Shown here in pieces: positions 51,396 through 61,401 of a DNA stretch of 64,000 bases. Positions within the stretch are counted from its first letter, which is position 1; each line of letters starts with the position of its first letter. Position numbers and translations under genes: made by a program. The DNA comes from JAJPHW01 sp963799065 (lineage in GTDB: Bacteria; Acidobacteriota; Terriglobia; Terriglobales; Acidobacteriaceae): the NCBI GenBank assembly GCA_963799065.1, contig CAWCVJ010000001.1, positions 2,170,001-2,234,000 on the forward strand, written 5' to 3'. The notes below the pieces were generated by a model. That model was not told where the DNA came from and made no database searches. It was given only the letters and a program-made list of their open reading frames with translations.

Positions 51396-53396
51396 ATGCT
51401 TGGCCGCGATGAAAAAGTCTCGCCCTTCCGCCTGACCGCGGTGCAATACATCATCCTTGGCATTTTTCTGATCCTGGCTTATGGACTGTGGCGGCTGCAA
51501 GTTGTGCAGAGTAATCTCTACTCCACGCTGGCGGAAAAAAATCGTGTGCGCAATGTTCCGATTCTTGCTCCGCGCGGAAAGATTCTTGACCGCGAGGGCC
51601 GCATCATTGTGGACAACTATCCGTCCTTTACCGCGCTCTTGTTGCGCGATTCTTCTCGCGATCTCACGCAAGACTCCGACTTAATCGCGCAAGGTCTCCA
51701 CATGGATGCCGACGAAGTGCGCAGCCGCATCAAGCACTTCTCGTCCATGCCGCAGTATGAGCCGATCTACTTGAAAGACGACATCACGCCCGACGAGCTC
51801 GCCTTCATCGAAGCGCATCGCAACGAACTACCCGAACTAGACACGATCATGGCGCACCGCCGCCTTTATCCTAAGGGCGGATTCATGGCTCACCTCATCG
51901 GCTACGTCGGCGAGGTCAGTGAGGACATGCTGAACCAGCCGCAATGGGAGTTCTACAATCCCGGCGACGTAGTCGGAAAATCCGGCGTCGAACTGGAATA
52001 CAACCAGATATTGATGGGCAAGAACGGATCGCGCCAGGAAGTAGTAAACAGCCACGGCAAGTCGGTAGGACAGCTGCAAGAAGTTCCAGCCGAGCCCGGC
52101 AAGCAGCTCAAGCTCACCGTCGATATCGATTTACAGATTGCCGCCGAGGAAGCGCTCGGCGATCGCAATGGCGCAGTAGTCGCGATGGATCCTCGCACCG
52201 GAGAAATTCTCGCCATGGCGAGCCGGCCGACATTCGATCCCAATGCGTTTGCAGTGCGGGTCTCGCGCGACGACTGGAACAAGCTTGTCAACGACCCCGA
52301 TCATCCTTTGCTGAATAAGGCGATTCAAGCGCAACTCGCTCCCGGCTCGACATTCAAAATCATCATGGCAACGGCGGGACTTCAGGAAGGCATCGCGCAG
52401 GACATGAAAGTCAACTGCACCGGCGGCGCCACTTTCTATGGGCGCTACTTCAAGTGCTGGGTCGTTGCCGAGCATCGCGTACATGGCATCACGGATATCA
52501 GCAAAGCGATTTATCAATCGTGCGATGTATTCTTTTACACGCTGGCTGAAAAGTTGGGTATCGAGCGCATCGCTAAATACGCAACCATGTTCGGCCTGGG
52601 ACAAAAGACCGGCGTCGACTTGCCGCAGGAAGTTTCAGGCATCATGCCGTCGGAAGAGTGGAAGCTCAAGAATTATCGCCAGAAATGGTATGCGGGCGAA
52701 ACGATCTCGGTCGGCATCGGCCAGGGTGCTGTGTCGGCAACGCCAATTCAATTGATGCGCGCCATCGGAGCGATCGCCAGTGGCGGCGTCTTGCGGCGGC
52801 CGCATGTGACCAATCCCAGCGATTTACCCGCGGGAGTCCTGCCTGTGTCGAACGTGCAGGATGAAGTCAAGATTCCGCTCGATCCTAAAAACTGGGAGAT
52901 TATCACCGACGCCATGGCGGGAGTGGTCAACGTCGGCGGCACCGCGCCCAGCGCACATTTACAAGGCATCGACTTCGCGGGAAAGACGGGCAGCGCGCAG
53001 ACCATCAGCAACGCTCTGAAAGCAAAACTCGGTGCATACGGGAAGACCAAGTTCAAAGACAACGGCTGGTTCGTCGGAGTCACTCCTCGCCGCGATCCCG
53101 AGATCGTCGTCTGTACTCTGCTCGAAGAGGGCGAACATGGATACCTCGCGGCTCGCACCGCAGCCGCCGTTATCAAAGCTTATGTCGAGAAGCAGCGCCG
53201 TCAGCCGAGCAAGGTCGCACAGGCCTCCCAAAAAGTGGAGATCGGAGCGGTATGGAATGCCGACGATCCGGATGGCCATCCCGATGGACTTCAAGGCGGA
53301 CGATTCACGCTAGACGTATCGAAATCTGACAAACCAAGAAATCACTTGCCGCTAGCAATCGCGGCCCCGGGAGTTGAACTAGCCGCGACCCACTAA
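51396..53396 (+). CDS. mrdA: Penicillin-binding protein 2 (elongasome transpeptidase)
   Basis: 666 residues, class-B PBP. One N-terminal helix (YIILGIFLILAYGLWRLQVV) is followed by the pedestal domain (RNVPILAPRGKILDREGRII) and the transpeptidase domain. The active-site serine is in LAPGSTFKIIMATAG (about residue 316). The second motif is YQSCDVFFY (SxD rather than SxN) and the third is FAGKTGSAQT. It cross-links lateral-wall peptidoglycan with RodA. It lies 98 bp after mreD and 6 bp before rodA. The last 60 residues are a hydrophilic tail. Confidence 0.96.
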   Translation: MLGRDEKVSPFRLTAVQYIILGIFLILAYGLWRLQVVQSNLYSTLAEKNRVRNVPILAPRGKILDREGRIIVDNYPSFTALLLRDSSRDLTQDSDLIAQGLHMDADEVRSRIKHFSSMPQYEPIYLKDDITPDELAFIEAHRNELPELDTIMAHRRLYPKGGFMAHLIGYVGEVSEDMLNQPQWEFYNPGDVVGKSGVELEYNQILMGKNGSRQEVVNSHGKSVGQLQEVPAEPGKQLKLTVDIDLQIAAEEALGDRNGAVVAMDPRTGEILAMASRPTFDPNAFAVRVSRDDWNKLVNDPDHPLLNKAIQAQLAPGSTFKIIMATAGLQEGIAQDMKVNCTGGATFYGRYFKCWVVAEHRVHGITDISKAIYQSCDVFFYTLAEKLGIERIAKYATMFGLGQKTGVDLPQEVSGIMPSEEWKLKNYRQKWYAGETISVGIGQGAVSATPIQLMRAIGAIASGGVLRRPHVTNPSDLPAGVLPVSNVQDEVKIPLDPKNWEIITDAMAGVVNVGGTAPSAHLQGIDFAGKTGSAQTISNALKAKLGAYGKTKFKDNGWFVGVTPRRDPEIVVCTLLEEGEHGYLAARTAAAVIKAYVEKQRRQPSKVAQASQKVEIGAVWNADDPDGHPDGLQGGRFTLDVSKSDKPRNHLPLAIAAPGVELAATH

Positions 53397-53402
53397 ATCG
53401 CT

Positions 53403-54488
53403 ATGTCTCGTTACGTCTCATTTCGCGACTTTGACTGGCTGCTTCTCGGCTACGTTCTGGCGATCTGCGCCCTGGGAGTCTGGGAAATTCGCAGCGCCAC
53501 CGAACACACCAAGTTTGCCGGATCGCACATCAAACAGCTTTACTGGATCGCAGGCGGCCTTGGCGGCATGTTCCTGCTCAGCCTGCTGAATTATCAGGTG
53601 CTACTCGACCGAGTGCATTGGATGTACTTCGCATCTATCGGTTCACTTTTAGCCGTGAGAGTATTCGGTCAGAAGTATTTAGGAGCAAGGCGCTGGGTTA
53701 AGATGCCGGGTGGTCAACACTTCCAACCGTCCGAATGGGTCAAGCTGATTTTAATCCTCGCCGTGGCTAAGTTTTTTGCGGAAATGCACGACCGTGAACT
53801 GAACTGGCCGGACTTCCTCAAGGCGGGCGCGATCGTGGGGGTCCCAATGCTGATGGTGTTGGCACAACCCGATCTCGGTACTGCCCTCACCTATATGCCC
53901 ATCGCGATCATGGGCTTGTTCCTGGGCGGCCTCCGACTCCGTCAGGGGCTGACCGTAATGCTCTTGGGGGCCGCACTCTTACCCGTCGCGTTCCATGTTC
54001 TAAAGCCTTATCAGCGCGAACGGCTGACCAGCTTCATCTCCCCCCAAGCCGACAGTCAAGGCTCGGGGTATCAGGTCATTCAATCTCTCATTGCGGTAGG
54101 TTCAGGGGGCATTTGGGGCAGCAGCAACGGTTCCCAAACCCACCTCGCTTTTTTGCCCGTTCCCCAAACGGATTTCATTTTTGCGGCGTTCGCCGAGGAG
54201 CATGGTTTCATAGGCGCTCTAGGCCTTTTGCTGCTATACTTCATGGTGTTGATGCGTTTAACCCAGAACGCCCAGACAGCGCCCGACCGCGCTGGGACGT
54301 TCGTGGTTATGGGTGTGGTGGCTGTGCTTAGCTTCCATATCCTGGTCAACATCGGGATGGTGGTTGGCTTTATGCCCGTCACCGGAATACCTTTGCCTTT
54401 AATGAGTTATGGTGGTTCTTCTGTGCTCTTCATGTTTTTGGCGCTAGGAATGGTAATGAACGTTCGCATGCGCCGATTCGTAAACTAG
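53403..54488 (+). CDS. rodA: Rod-shape SEDS glycosyltransferase RodA
   Basis: 361 residues, about ten membrane helices; the peptidoglycan polymerase partner of PBP2. SEDS features: GARRWVKMPGGQHFQPSEWV, KLILILAVAKFF, VLAQPDLGTALTYMPIAIMG (the catalytic Asp region is in QPDLGTA) and TGIPLPLMSYGGSSVLFMFL at the C-terminus. It ends the mre operon; a non-coding stretch of 475 bp follows before rng. Confidence 0.97.
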   Translation: MSRYVSFRDFDWLLLGYVLAICALGVWEIRSATEHTKFAGSHIKQLYWIAGGLGGMFLLSLLNYQVLLDRVHWMYFASIGSLLAVRVFGQKYLGARRWVKMPGGQHFQPSEWVKLILILAVAKFFAEMHDRELNWPDFLKAGAIVGVPMLMVLAQPDLGTALTYMPIAIMGLFLGGLRLRQGLTVMLLGAALLPVAFHVLKPYQRERLTSFISPQADSQGSGYQVIQSLIAVGSGGIWGSSNGSQTHLAFLPVPQTDFIFAAFAEEHGFIGALGLLLLYFMVLMRLTQNAQTAPDRAGTFVVMGVVAVLSFHILVNIGMVVGFMPVTGIPLPLMSYGGSSVLFMFLALGMVMNVRMRRFVN

Positions 54489-54963
54489 AGAGGAAGACTC
54501 GAGGCAAGGCACGCACTACCCGCGCCCATCAGGCTAATAGCCAGGCGCTAAACAGATTAAGTAGTTGGTTGTTAGAGAAGTACACAAAGGACATAAAAAT
54601 AACGGTAGCCTTCCCGTGAATGAAGGCACCACCGGCTGATACTCGCAGCGAGAGGCCGGGCAGGATTGGCAAAATGCGCTGTCGGGCGGGTAACGGCCCC
54701 CTCTGATCCAAGCGTTTCTGATCCAGATAGGTTCTGGACTCCGGAATCGAGAGAGAGTGGTCACAAACCCAGGCCAGCGCGGAATGCGATACGTGCAAAA
54801 GATATTCAAGCTTACGCGACAGGAGCAGCGGGCGAGAACCCGGAGCTTTCCTGCTTGTTCTCCAGTTTCGCGTTCGCCCATAGTGTCAGCGCTCGATCCT
54901 CCCTTGCTCTCAATGCCCAACTCCCGGTGAGTCTGCGCCCTCGGGGCCAGACCTGGAGTTAGC
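54489..54963 (+). other. 475-bp intergenic/leader region before rng, no gene recognised
   Basis: No convincing reading frame: the possible frames lack ribosome-binding sites and family pattern. Several small stems are visible, for example GCCTTC/GAAGGC (54610-54629) and GC-rich pairs around 54650-54700. It could be a long structured 5' leader of the RNase G/E gene, which in E. coli rne is a target of autoregulation, or carry a small RNA. No promoter or terminator stands out. Confidence 0.35.
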
Positions 54964-57789
54964 ATGAACAAAGAACTGTTTGTAAGTTCCACCCCTCACG
55001 AAATCAAAGTTGGAATGGTGGAAGACGACCTCCTCGCGGAAATCTACCTCGAACGCGAAAACGAATACACCCTCGCGGGATCCATCTATAAAGGCCGTGT
55101 CACCCGCGTCCTTCCCGGCATGCAATCGGCGTTCGTTGACATCGGCTTGGAGCGCGATGCGTTCCTCTACGTTTCGGACTTCATGGAACTCGAAGAGGGC
55201 GATGAAGTAGACGATATTCCAACCACCGGGCCCCCGCCCGCGCGACAGCATTCGGCTCCGACGCAAGCCGAGCCTAGACAATTTGAGGCGAATGGTGCGG
55301 AAGCATCCGAAGAATACGCTGCCCCGGTTCAATTCGCAGTCGGAGCGTCAGACATCGAAGAATCCGCCGAGGGCGAGAGCAAAGGCGGAGGCTGGCGCGG
55401 ACGCCGACGCCGACGTCCACGACGAGGCGAGTCACGGACGCAGGAGGCTCGAACTCAGGATGCTGCCTCAGTTGAAGCCGAAACTCAGGATTCGACGACG
55501 CAAGAACCGCGCAACCCCGATTCTCGCAATCAGGATTTTCGCAACCAAGGCTCGCGCGACAAGTCGCGCAATCAGGATTCACGCAGCCACGCCAGACCTT
55601 ACGAGCCGGCCCGGGATGCGGCGCGCAGCCAACGCTCATCGGAATATGGTCCGCCTCCGGGATACACACCCATCGTTCTTCCCGGAGAATCCATTTCCAA
55701 GTATGCCCGTCGGGGACCCGTCGAAACTCCGAGAAACACACCGACGCAGACGCGCAGCGGAAACGACGTGGAAGATAAGCCGCTCTCGCAGACGTTTCCC
55801 GACGACGAGCCGATCTTCGCCGCCAGCCCGGCAACCGCGAAATCTGAAACTCCGACCGCGACGGCAGGCCAAAGTCCGGCCGCAGCAGAAGCGACGGTCG
55901 CCGAACCATCTGTCCACGAAATGCGCCACAGTATCGAGACTCCGACGGTCGAAGTCGGAACCGAGGAATGGGATCGCGAGCAGCGCCGTCAGCACGAGCG
56001 CAACGTTGCTGCAGTTTTCGGCGACACCGGGACGGAAACACATGCGCACGTCGCGGAAGCGCCGGTCGAAGTCGCGCCAGCCGCCCTCGAAACTCTCGAA
56101 CAGGAAGAGATCGAGGAAGAAGAAGCTGACTTAGTCTCCTACGCGGAGGAATTGGAAGAGGAATTCGACGAACTGGAAGAAGAAATTCACGCCGCGGACG
56201 GTCATCGTGAAAAAGTTTCCGAACAGGATCACGGATCTCTTGAATCCATTTCTGCCTTCCATACCGAAGAGGTAGAAGAGCTCGCTGATGCTAACGGAGC
56301 GGCCGAACTCACTCAGGAAGCAACGCAACAAGCGGTCGAAGAAGAAGAGTTCGAGGAAGCGGAACTGGAAGAGGCACAAGCCGAAGCGGAAGCCTTGCTG
56401 GAAGCGGAAGCTCGGGGCAACGGCACGGTCGATGCTCAGGTTGAAGTCCGCGCCCCAGCCCAAACGGCCGGATACACGCAGCGAACCCAGCGCCAGGGCA
56501 CTGATCCGCGACCACGACGCGATGGAGGCGATCAGCGCGGCCGCCGCGGAGGAGGTCGTCGCTTCCCGCGCCGCGAACCGCAGAACGTCCCGCTCATTTC
56601 CGATCTGCTCAAAGAAGGTCAGGAAATTCTGGTGCAGATCGCCAAAGAACCGATCGCCAAAAAAGGCGCTCGCATCACCAGCCACATCGCGCTGCCGGGA
56701 CGCTTTCTGGTCTACATGCCCACGGTCAATCACACCGGTGTGTCGCGCAAGATTGCATCCGAAGAAGAGCGCCAGCAACTGAAGCGCATCATCAATAGCG
56801 AAAAGGAAAACGGTCACGGCGGGTTCATCGTACGCACCGCCGCGCAGGGAGCCGACGAAGAAGAACTCCGCGCCGACATTCGCTTTCTCAAAGGCCTATG
56901 GAACGAAATCAAAACCCGCTCCGAGACCGCTAAGCCGCCCGCGCTGATCTATCACGATCTCAACGTGGTCGAGCGCGTGTTACGCGATCAGGTCACCTCA
57001 GACTTCTCTACCATCTGGGTTGATACCGAACAGGAATATGAGCGTGTCCTGCGCTTTGCCAACCGCTTCCAGCCTGCGCTGGTGCGCAAAGTAAAGTTCT
57101 ACAGCAAAGAGGTTCCGCTGTTCGAGCAGTTCGGACTCAGCGAGGAAATCAACAAGGCGCTCAAGTCGAAAGTCTGGCTCAAGAGCGGCGGCTATATCGT
57201 CATCAATCAAACTGAAGCGCTGGTCGCCATCGACGTGAACACCGGAAAATATGTCGGCAAAACTGCTCGACTCGAAGACACCATCGTCAAGACGAACGTC
57301 GACGCCATCAAAGAAATCGTTCGCCAAGTCCGGCTGCGCGATCTCGGCGGCATCATCATCATCGATTTCATCGACATGGACGAACGCCGCAACCGTCAAA
57401 AAGTCATGCAGGCTCTCGAAGAAGCGCTGCGCAATGATCGCGCTCCGTCGAAGGTTCTTCAGTTCAACGATTTCGGATTGGTCGCCATTACCCGTAAAAG
57501 GGTCAAGCAATCGCTGGAACGCACCATCGGATCACCGTGTCCTTATTGCGAATCCACGGGATACGTGAAGTCCGTACAAACCGTTTGCAACGACATTTAC
57601 ATCGAGATGCGCAAGATGGCCAAACACCTCGAACACACCGACGTGATCCTGCGCGTGAATCCAGAAGTCGCGAAAGCGCTGAAAGCCAACAACGCGAAAG
57701 TCTTGCTGGAAATCGAAGACCTCAGCAAACGGACGGTAATCGTGAAGAGCGATCCCGCACTACACCAGGAGCAATTCGACATCAACTAA
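54964..57789 (+). CDS. rng: Ribonuclease G/E with a large insertion in the S1 domain
   Basis: 941 residues, about twice RNase G. Residues 1-85 hold the first S1 strands (YKGRVTRVLPGMQSAFVDIG, LERDAFLYVSDFMEL). About 450 residues of low complexity follow: an Arg/Gln/Asn/Asp-rich part (GWRGRRRRRPRRGES), a Glu-rich part (EEEADLVSYAEELEEEFDEL) and an Arg/Gly-rich end (RGRRGGGRRFPRRE). From about 540 the S1 domain resumes (GQEILVQIAKEPIAKKGARI) and the RNase E/G core is complete: catalytic Asp in ALVAIDVNTGKYVGK and GGIIIIDFIDM, and the zinc-link CPYCESTGYV. It processes rRNA and mRNA. The insertion probably binds RNA or partners, as the C-terminal scaffold of RNase E does. Confidence 0.93.
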   Translation: MNKELFVSSTPHEIKVGMVEDDLLAEIYLERENEYTLAGSIYKGRVTRVLPGMQSAFVDIGLERDAFLYVSDFMELEEGDEVDDIPTTGPPPARQHSAPTQAEPRQFEANGAEASEEYAAPVQFAVGASDIEESAEGESKGGGWRGRRRRRPRRGESRTQEARTQDAASVEAETQDSTTQEPRNPDSRNQDFRNQGSRDKSRNQDSRSHARPYEPARDAARSQRSSEYGPPPGYTPIVLPGESISKYARRGPVETPRNTPTQTRSGNDVEDKPLSQTFPDDEPIFAASPATAKSETPTATAGQSPAAAEATVAEPSVHEMRHSIETPTVEVGTEEWDREQRRQHERNVAAVFGDTGTETHAHVAEAPVEVAPAALETLEQEEIEEEEADLVSYAEELEEEFDELEEEIHAADGHREKVSEQDHGSLESISAFHTEEVEELADANGAAELTQEATQQAVEEEEFEEAELEEAQAEAEALLEAEARGNGTVDAQVEVRAPAQTAGYTQRTQRQGTDPRPRRDGGDQRGRRGGGRRFPRREPQNVPLISDLLKEGQEILVQIAKEPIAKKGARITSHIALPGRFLVYMPTVNHTGVSRKIASEEERQQLKRIINSEKENGHGGFIVRTAAQGADEEELRADIRFLKGLWNEIKTRSETAKPPALIYHDLNVVERVLRDQVTSDFSTIWVDTEQEYERVLRFANRFQPALVRKVKFYSKEVPLFEQFGLSEEINKALKSKVWLKSGGYIVINQTEALVAIDVNTGKYVGKTARLEDTIVKTNVDAIKEIVRQVRLRDLGGIIIIDFIDMDERRNRQKVMQALEEALRNDRAPSKVLQFNDFGLVAITRKRVKQSLERTIGSPCPYCESTGYVKSVQTVCNDIYIEMRKMAKHLEHTDVILRVNPEVAKALKANNAKVLLEIEDLSKRTVIVKSDPALHQEQFDIN

Positions 57790-57916
57790 GCAGGTCCGCC
57801 ACCTGGCGAGGACAATTCTTGGTTCTGCGGACGCGGTGGCACGACGGGATCTTCGCGCCATCCAGGCTGTGGCTCGCAGCCTGAATTGAGCGGCAAATAC
57901 TAGATGGTAGAAATCC

Positions 57917-58966
<1,050 letters not shown>

Positions 58967-58998
58967 AGCATCTGTACCCTCCATTCAAAAGCACATTC

Positions 58999-61266
58999 CT
59001 ACTGCACAACCAGCTTGACGCTCGTCGAATGTGTCAACTTAGCCGAGTCGCCAGTATAAGTTCCAGTCACCGCCACGGTGTAGGTGCCTGTCGGCGTGCC
59101 GCCACCTCCACCGCCACTCCCACTGCCGCTGTTGCCGCCGCAAGCCGGCATCGTCATCCCGATCAAAAGCAGGCCGAGGAATGCCAGCCCGTAGAACACT
59201 CGAAGATGCCTTCGCCCCCTGCGCCCCGCCACAACTACCAGACATGCCATCCCCAAGGCACCGCTGAGAGCCGCAAACAGCCCGCGGCCACGCCCCGAAG
59301 CCGGCTGCGCTAAACTCGACGACGCAGCCGTGGTCACCAGCGCGACGTTCACCATGGCAGAGTCTGTCCCGTCGAGTGTCACCGAACTCGGCGTGAACGT
59401 GCATGTCGACTGTGCGGGCGTTCCACTGCAACTGAACGTCACAGTCTGATTAAAGCCGAGGAGGGGAGAAACTGTTATGGAATAGTTGGCTGCTTGGCCA
59501 GGGGTCACCGTCTGCGACGTCGGCGCGTTGGCTGCGATCGTGAAGTCTTCGACCGTGCCGTTCAGCGCAATCATCTGAGGACTTCCGGGCGCGTTGTCAG
59601 TGAAGCTGACAGCAGCGCTTCGAGTTCCCGCCGCGGCGGGCGTATACGTCACGCTCACGGTGCAGCTGGCTCCGCCTGCCAGTGACGCGCCGCAGGTGTT
59701 GGTTTGGGCAAAATCACCGGCATCGGCTCCCGTGATTGAGATACCGGAAATGGTCAGGGGGAGCCCCCCGGAATTGGTCACGGTTGTGACCTCAGCCGAG
59801 CTCGTGCTTCCGACTGGCCGTGCCCCGAACGTCAGGCTGGAAGGCGCGGCGCCAAACGCGGGAAAACTCCCTTGCAGAAAGATCGCGACGGCGCCACCGC
59901 CCGGCCCGATTAGATCCATCTTGCCATCTCCATTAAGGTCGGCGAGCAAAAGGCTGTACGGTCCGACCGCAACAGGATACAACTGCGGAGCCTGGAACGT
60001 TCCGTCGCCATTACCCAGCAAGATCAGCAGATTGGGAGAAGTCCGAAGGTTGGTGACCACCGCGACATCGGGCTTGCCGTCTCCATTGATATCGCCGACT
60101 GCGAAAGCAAAGCTGCCCGCGGTGTTGCCGGTTGGCGTACTAATCGCGTTTTGAAATGTGCCGTCCCCGTTGCCGGGAAGCACGGCGATGCTGCCTTGCG
60201 CGTCAAGCACGTCGACGATCAAATCAAGCTTACCGTCACCGTTCATATCGGCCGCGGCTACAAACGACCCCGAAACACCCGAGTTCAAGGCTTGCGGCTG
60301 TTGAAATGTTCCATCGCCGTTACCCAGCGCGAGGAACTGCCCCGCGTCCGCGAAGTCAAGGTTGCCGTCTTGATTAAAGTCGGCTACAGCGTCCAATCCT
60401 ACAGCGGTATTCGCGAAAAAAGTATCTCGAGGAGCTGCGAACGTCCCGTCGCCATTGCCCTGATAAAACAGGACATCAGCAGTAACGCCGTCAGCGGAAA
60501 TTACGAACAAGAGGTCGGCCTTGCCATCTCGGTTGAAGTCCGCAGCCGCAAACCCCTCGTACAAGGAGTTACCGAAAGGTATTTGGAAAGGACTAAGGGG
60601 CAAGAAGCTACCATCGCCTTTTCCTAGAAGGACTTGAATACCGGTAAAAGGGTCAAACAGGGCCAAGTCCAGATTCCCGTCTCCATTAAAATCTGCGGAT
60701 ACCAGAAAAATAGGGGAAAGATCGTCAAAAGCTTTCGGAGCCTGGAAGCCGCCATCGCCTGTGCCCAGCAACAAGAACAGCCCAGTCGAATTCGAATTGT
60801 TGGCTGTCACCAGGTCCGGTTTTCCATCGCCGTTGAAGTCGCCGATGACGGCAGGACTAACGCTGCCGTTGACGTCAACATCTGACTCGGTCAGGACAAC
60901 GGTGCTCTGCGCCGTCGTAATACTGAAGAACTGGACCCCGGATGTGCCCCCTCCCGGCGCGGGGTTGGTTACGGTAATCGACGCCGTGCCGGCAGTCGCG
61001 ATGTCGGCTGCGGGAACTGTTGCGGTCAATTGGCGAGCGCTTACAAAACTGGTTGTTAACGGCTTGCCATTCCAATTAATGTTCGCTCCTGAGACGAAGT
61101 CGGTACCATTCACCCTCAGTGTAAAGCTGGAACCGCCCGGCACTGCGGTGCTGGGCTGGAGAGGCTGATTCAGGAAGGGAATCGGGTTTTGCGCGTGAAC
61201 TTCAGCCGCGAAAAAGACGGAAAAGCCAATCAGAGCAAGAGCAATGTTTCGTATGCGAGGCATCAC
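58999..61266 (-). CDS. FG-GAP/VCBS-repeat exported protein with choice-of-anchor domain
   Basis: 755 residues. A signal peptide ends near AAEVHAQ. An IPT/TIG-like Ig domain follows (residues 40-115: SSFTLRVNGTDFVSGANINW). About six FG-GAP repeats of the type DFNGDGKPDLVxxN...LLGxGDGxF (130-450) form a propeller with calcium-binding loops. An ASH-type domain (LTFGARPVGSTSSAEVTTVT) and a further Ig-like domain come next. A C-terminal membrane helix pair ends in LLLIGMTMPACGG, followed by polyglycine and a short beta module (GTYTVAVTGTYTGDS). It is probably surface-exposed. It is convergent with hemH. Confidence 0.9.
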   Translation of the reverse strand: MMPRIRNIALALIGFSVFFAAEVHAQNPIPFLNQPLQPSTAVPGGSSFTLRVNGTDFVSGANINWNGKPLTTSFVSARQLTATVPAADIATAGTASITVTNPAPGGGTSGVQFFSITTAQSTVVLTESDVDVNGSVSPAVIGDFNGDGKPDLVTANNSNSTGLFLLLGTGDGGFQAPKAFDDLSPIFLVSADFNGDGNLDLALFDPFTGIQVLLGKGDGSFLPLSPFQIPFGNSLYEGFAAADFNRDGKADLLFVISADGVTADVLFYQGNGDGTFAAPRDTFFANTAVGLDAVADFNQDGNLDFADAGQFLALGNGDGTFQQPQALNSGVSGSFVAAADMNGDGKLDLIVDVLDAQGSIAVLPGNGDGTFQNAISTPTGNTAGSFAFAVGDINGDGKPDVAVVTNLRTSPNLLILLGNGDGTFQAPQLYPVAVGPYSLLLADLNGDGKMDLIGPGGGAVAIFLQGSFPAFGAAPSSLTFGARPVGSTSSAEVTTVTNSGGLPLTISGISITGADAGDFAQTNTCGASLAGGASCTVSVTYTPAAAGTRSAAVSFTDNAPGSPQMIALNGTVEDFTIAANAPTSQTVTPGQAANYSITVSPLLGFNQTVTFSCSGTPAQSTCTFTPSSVTLDGTDSAMVNVALVTTAASSSLAQPASGRGRGLFAALSGALGMACLVVVAGRRGRRHLRVFYGLAFLGLLLIGMTMPACGGNSGSGSGGGGGGTPTGTYTVAVTGTYTGDSAKLTHSTSVKLVVQ

Positions 61267-61401
61267 AATCCCCCCTGGATCGATTGCTCCGGAATTCTAT
61301 CGACAACTCCCATCCAGCATAACCCTTAACATGATCTAAAGTTGTGCGCCGCGGACGTACGAGTGCGCGTTGTTCTTCCGGTATCATCTAGGGGGAGATT
61401 C

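Noticed and set aside
54529..54992. Reverse-strand frames between rodA and rng with a hydrophobic end
   Set aside because: They overlap the start of rng, lack a ribosome-binding site and show no family pattern.
55283..56134. Second-frame ORF inside the rng insertion
   Set aside because: Results from low-complexity codons of the insertion; the rng frame itself runs unbroken from S1 to the catalytic domain.
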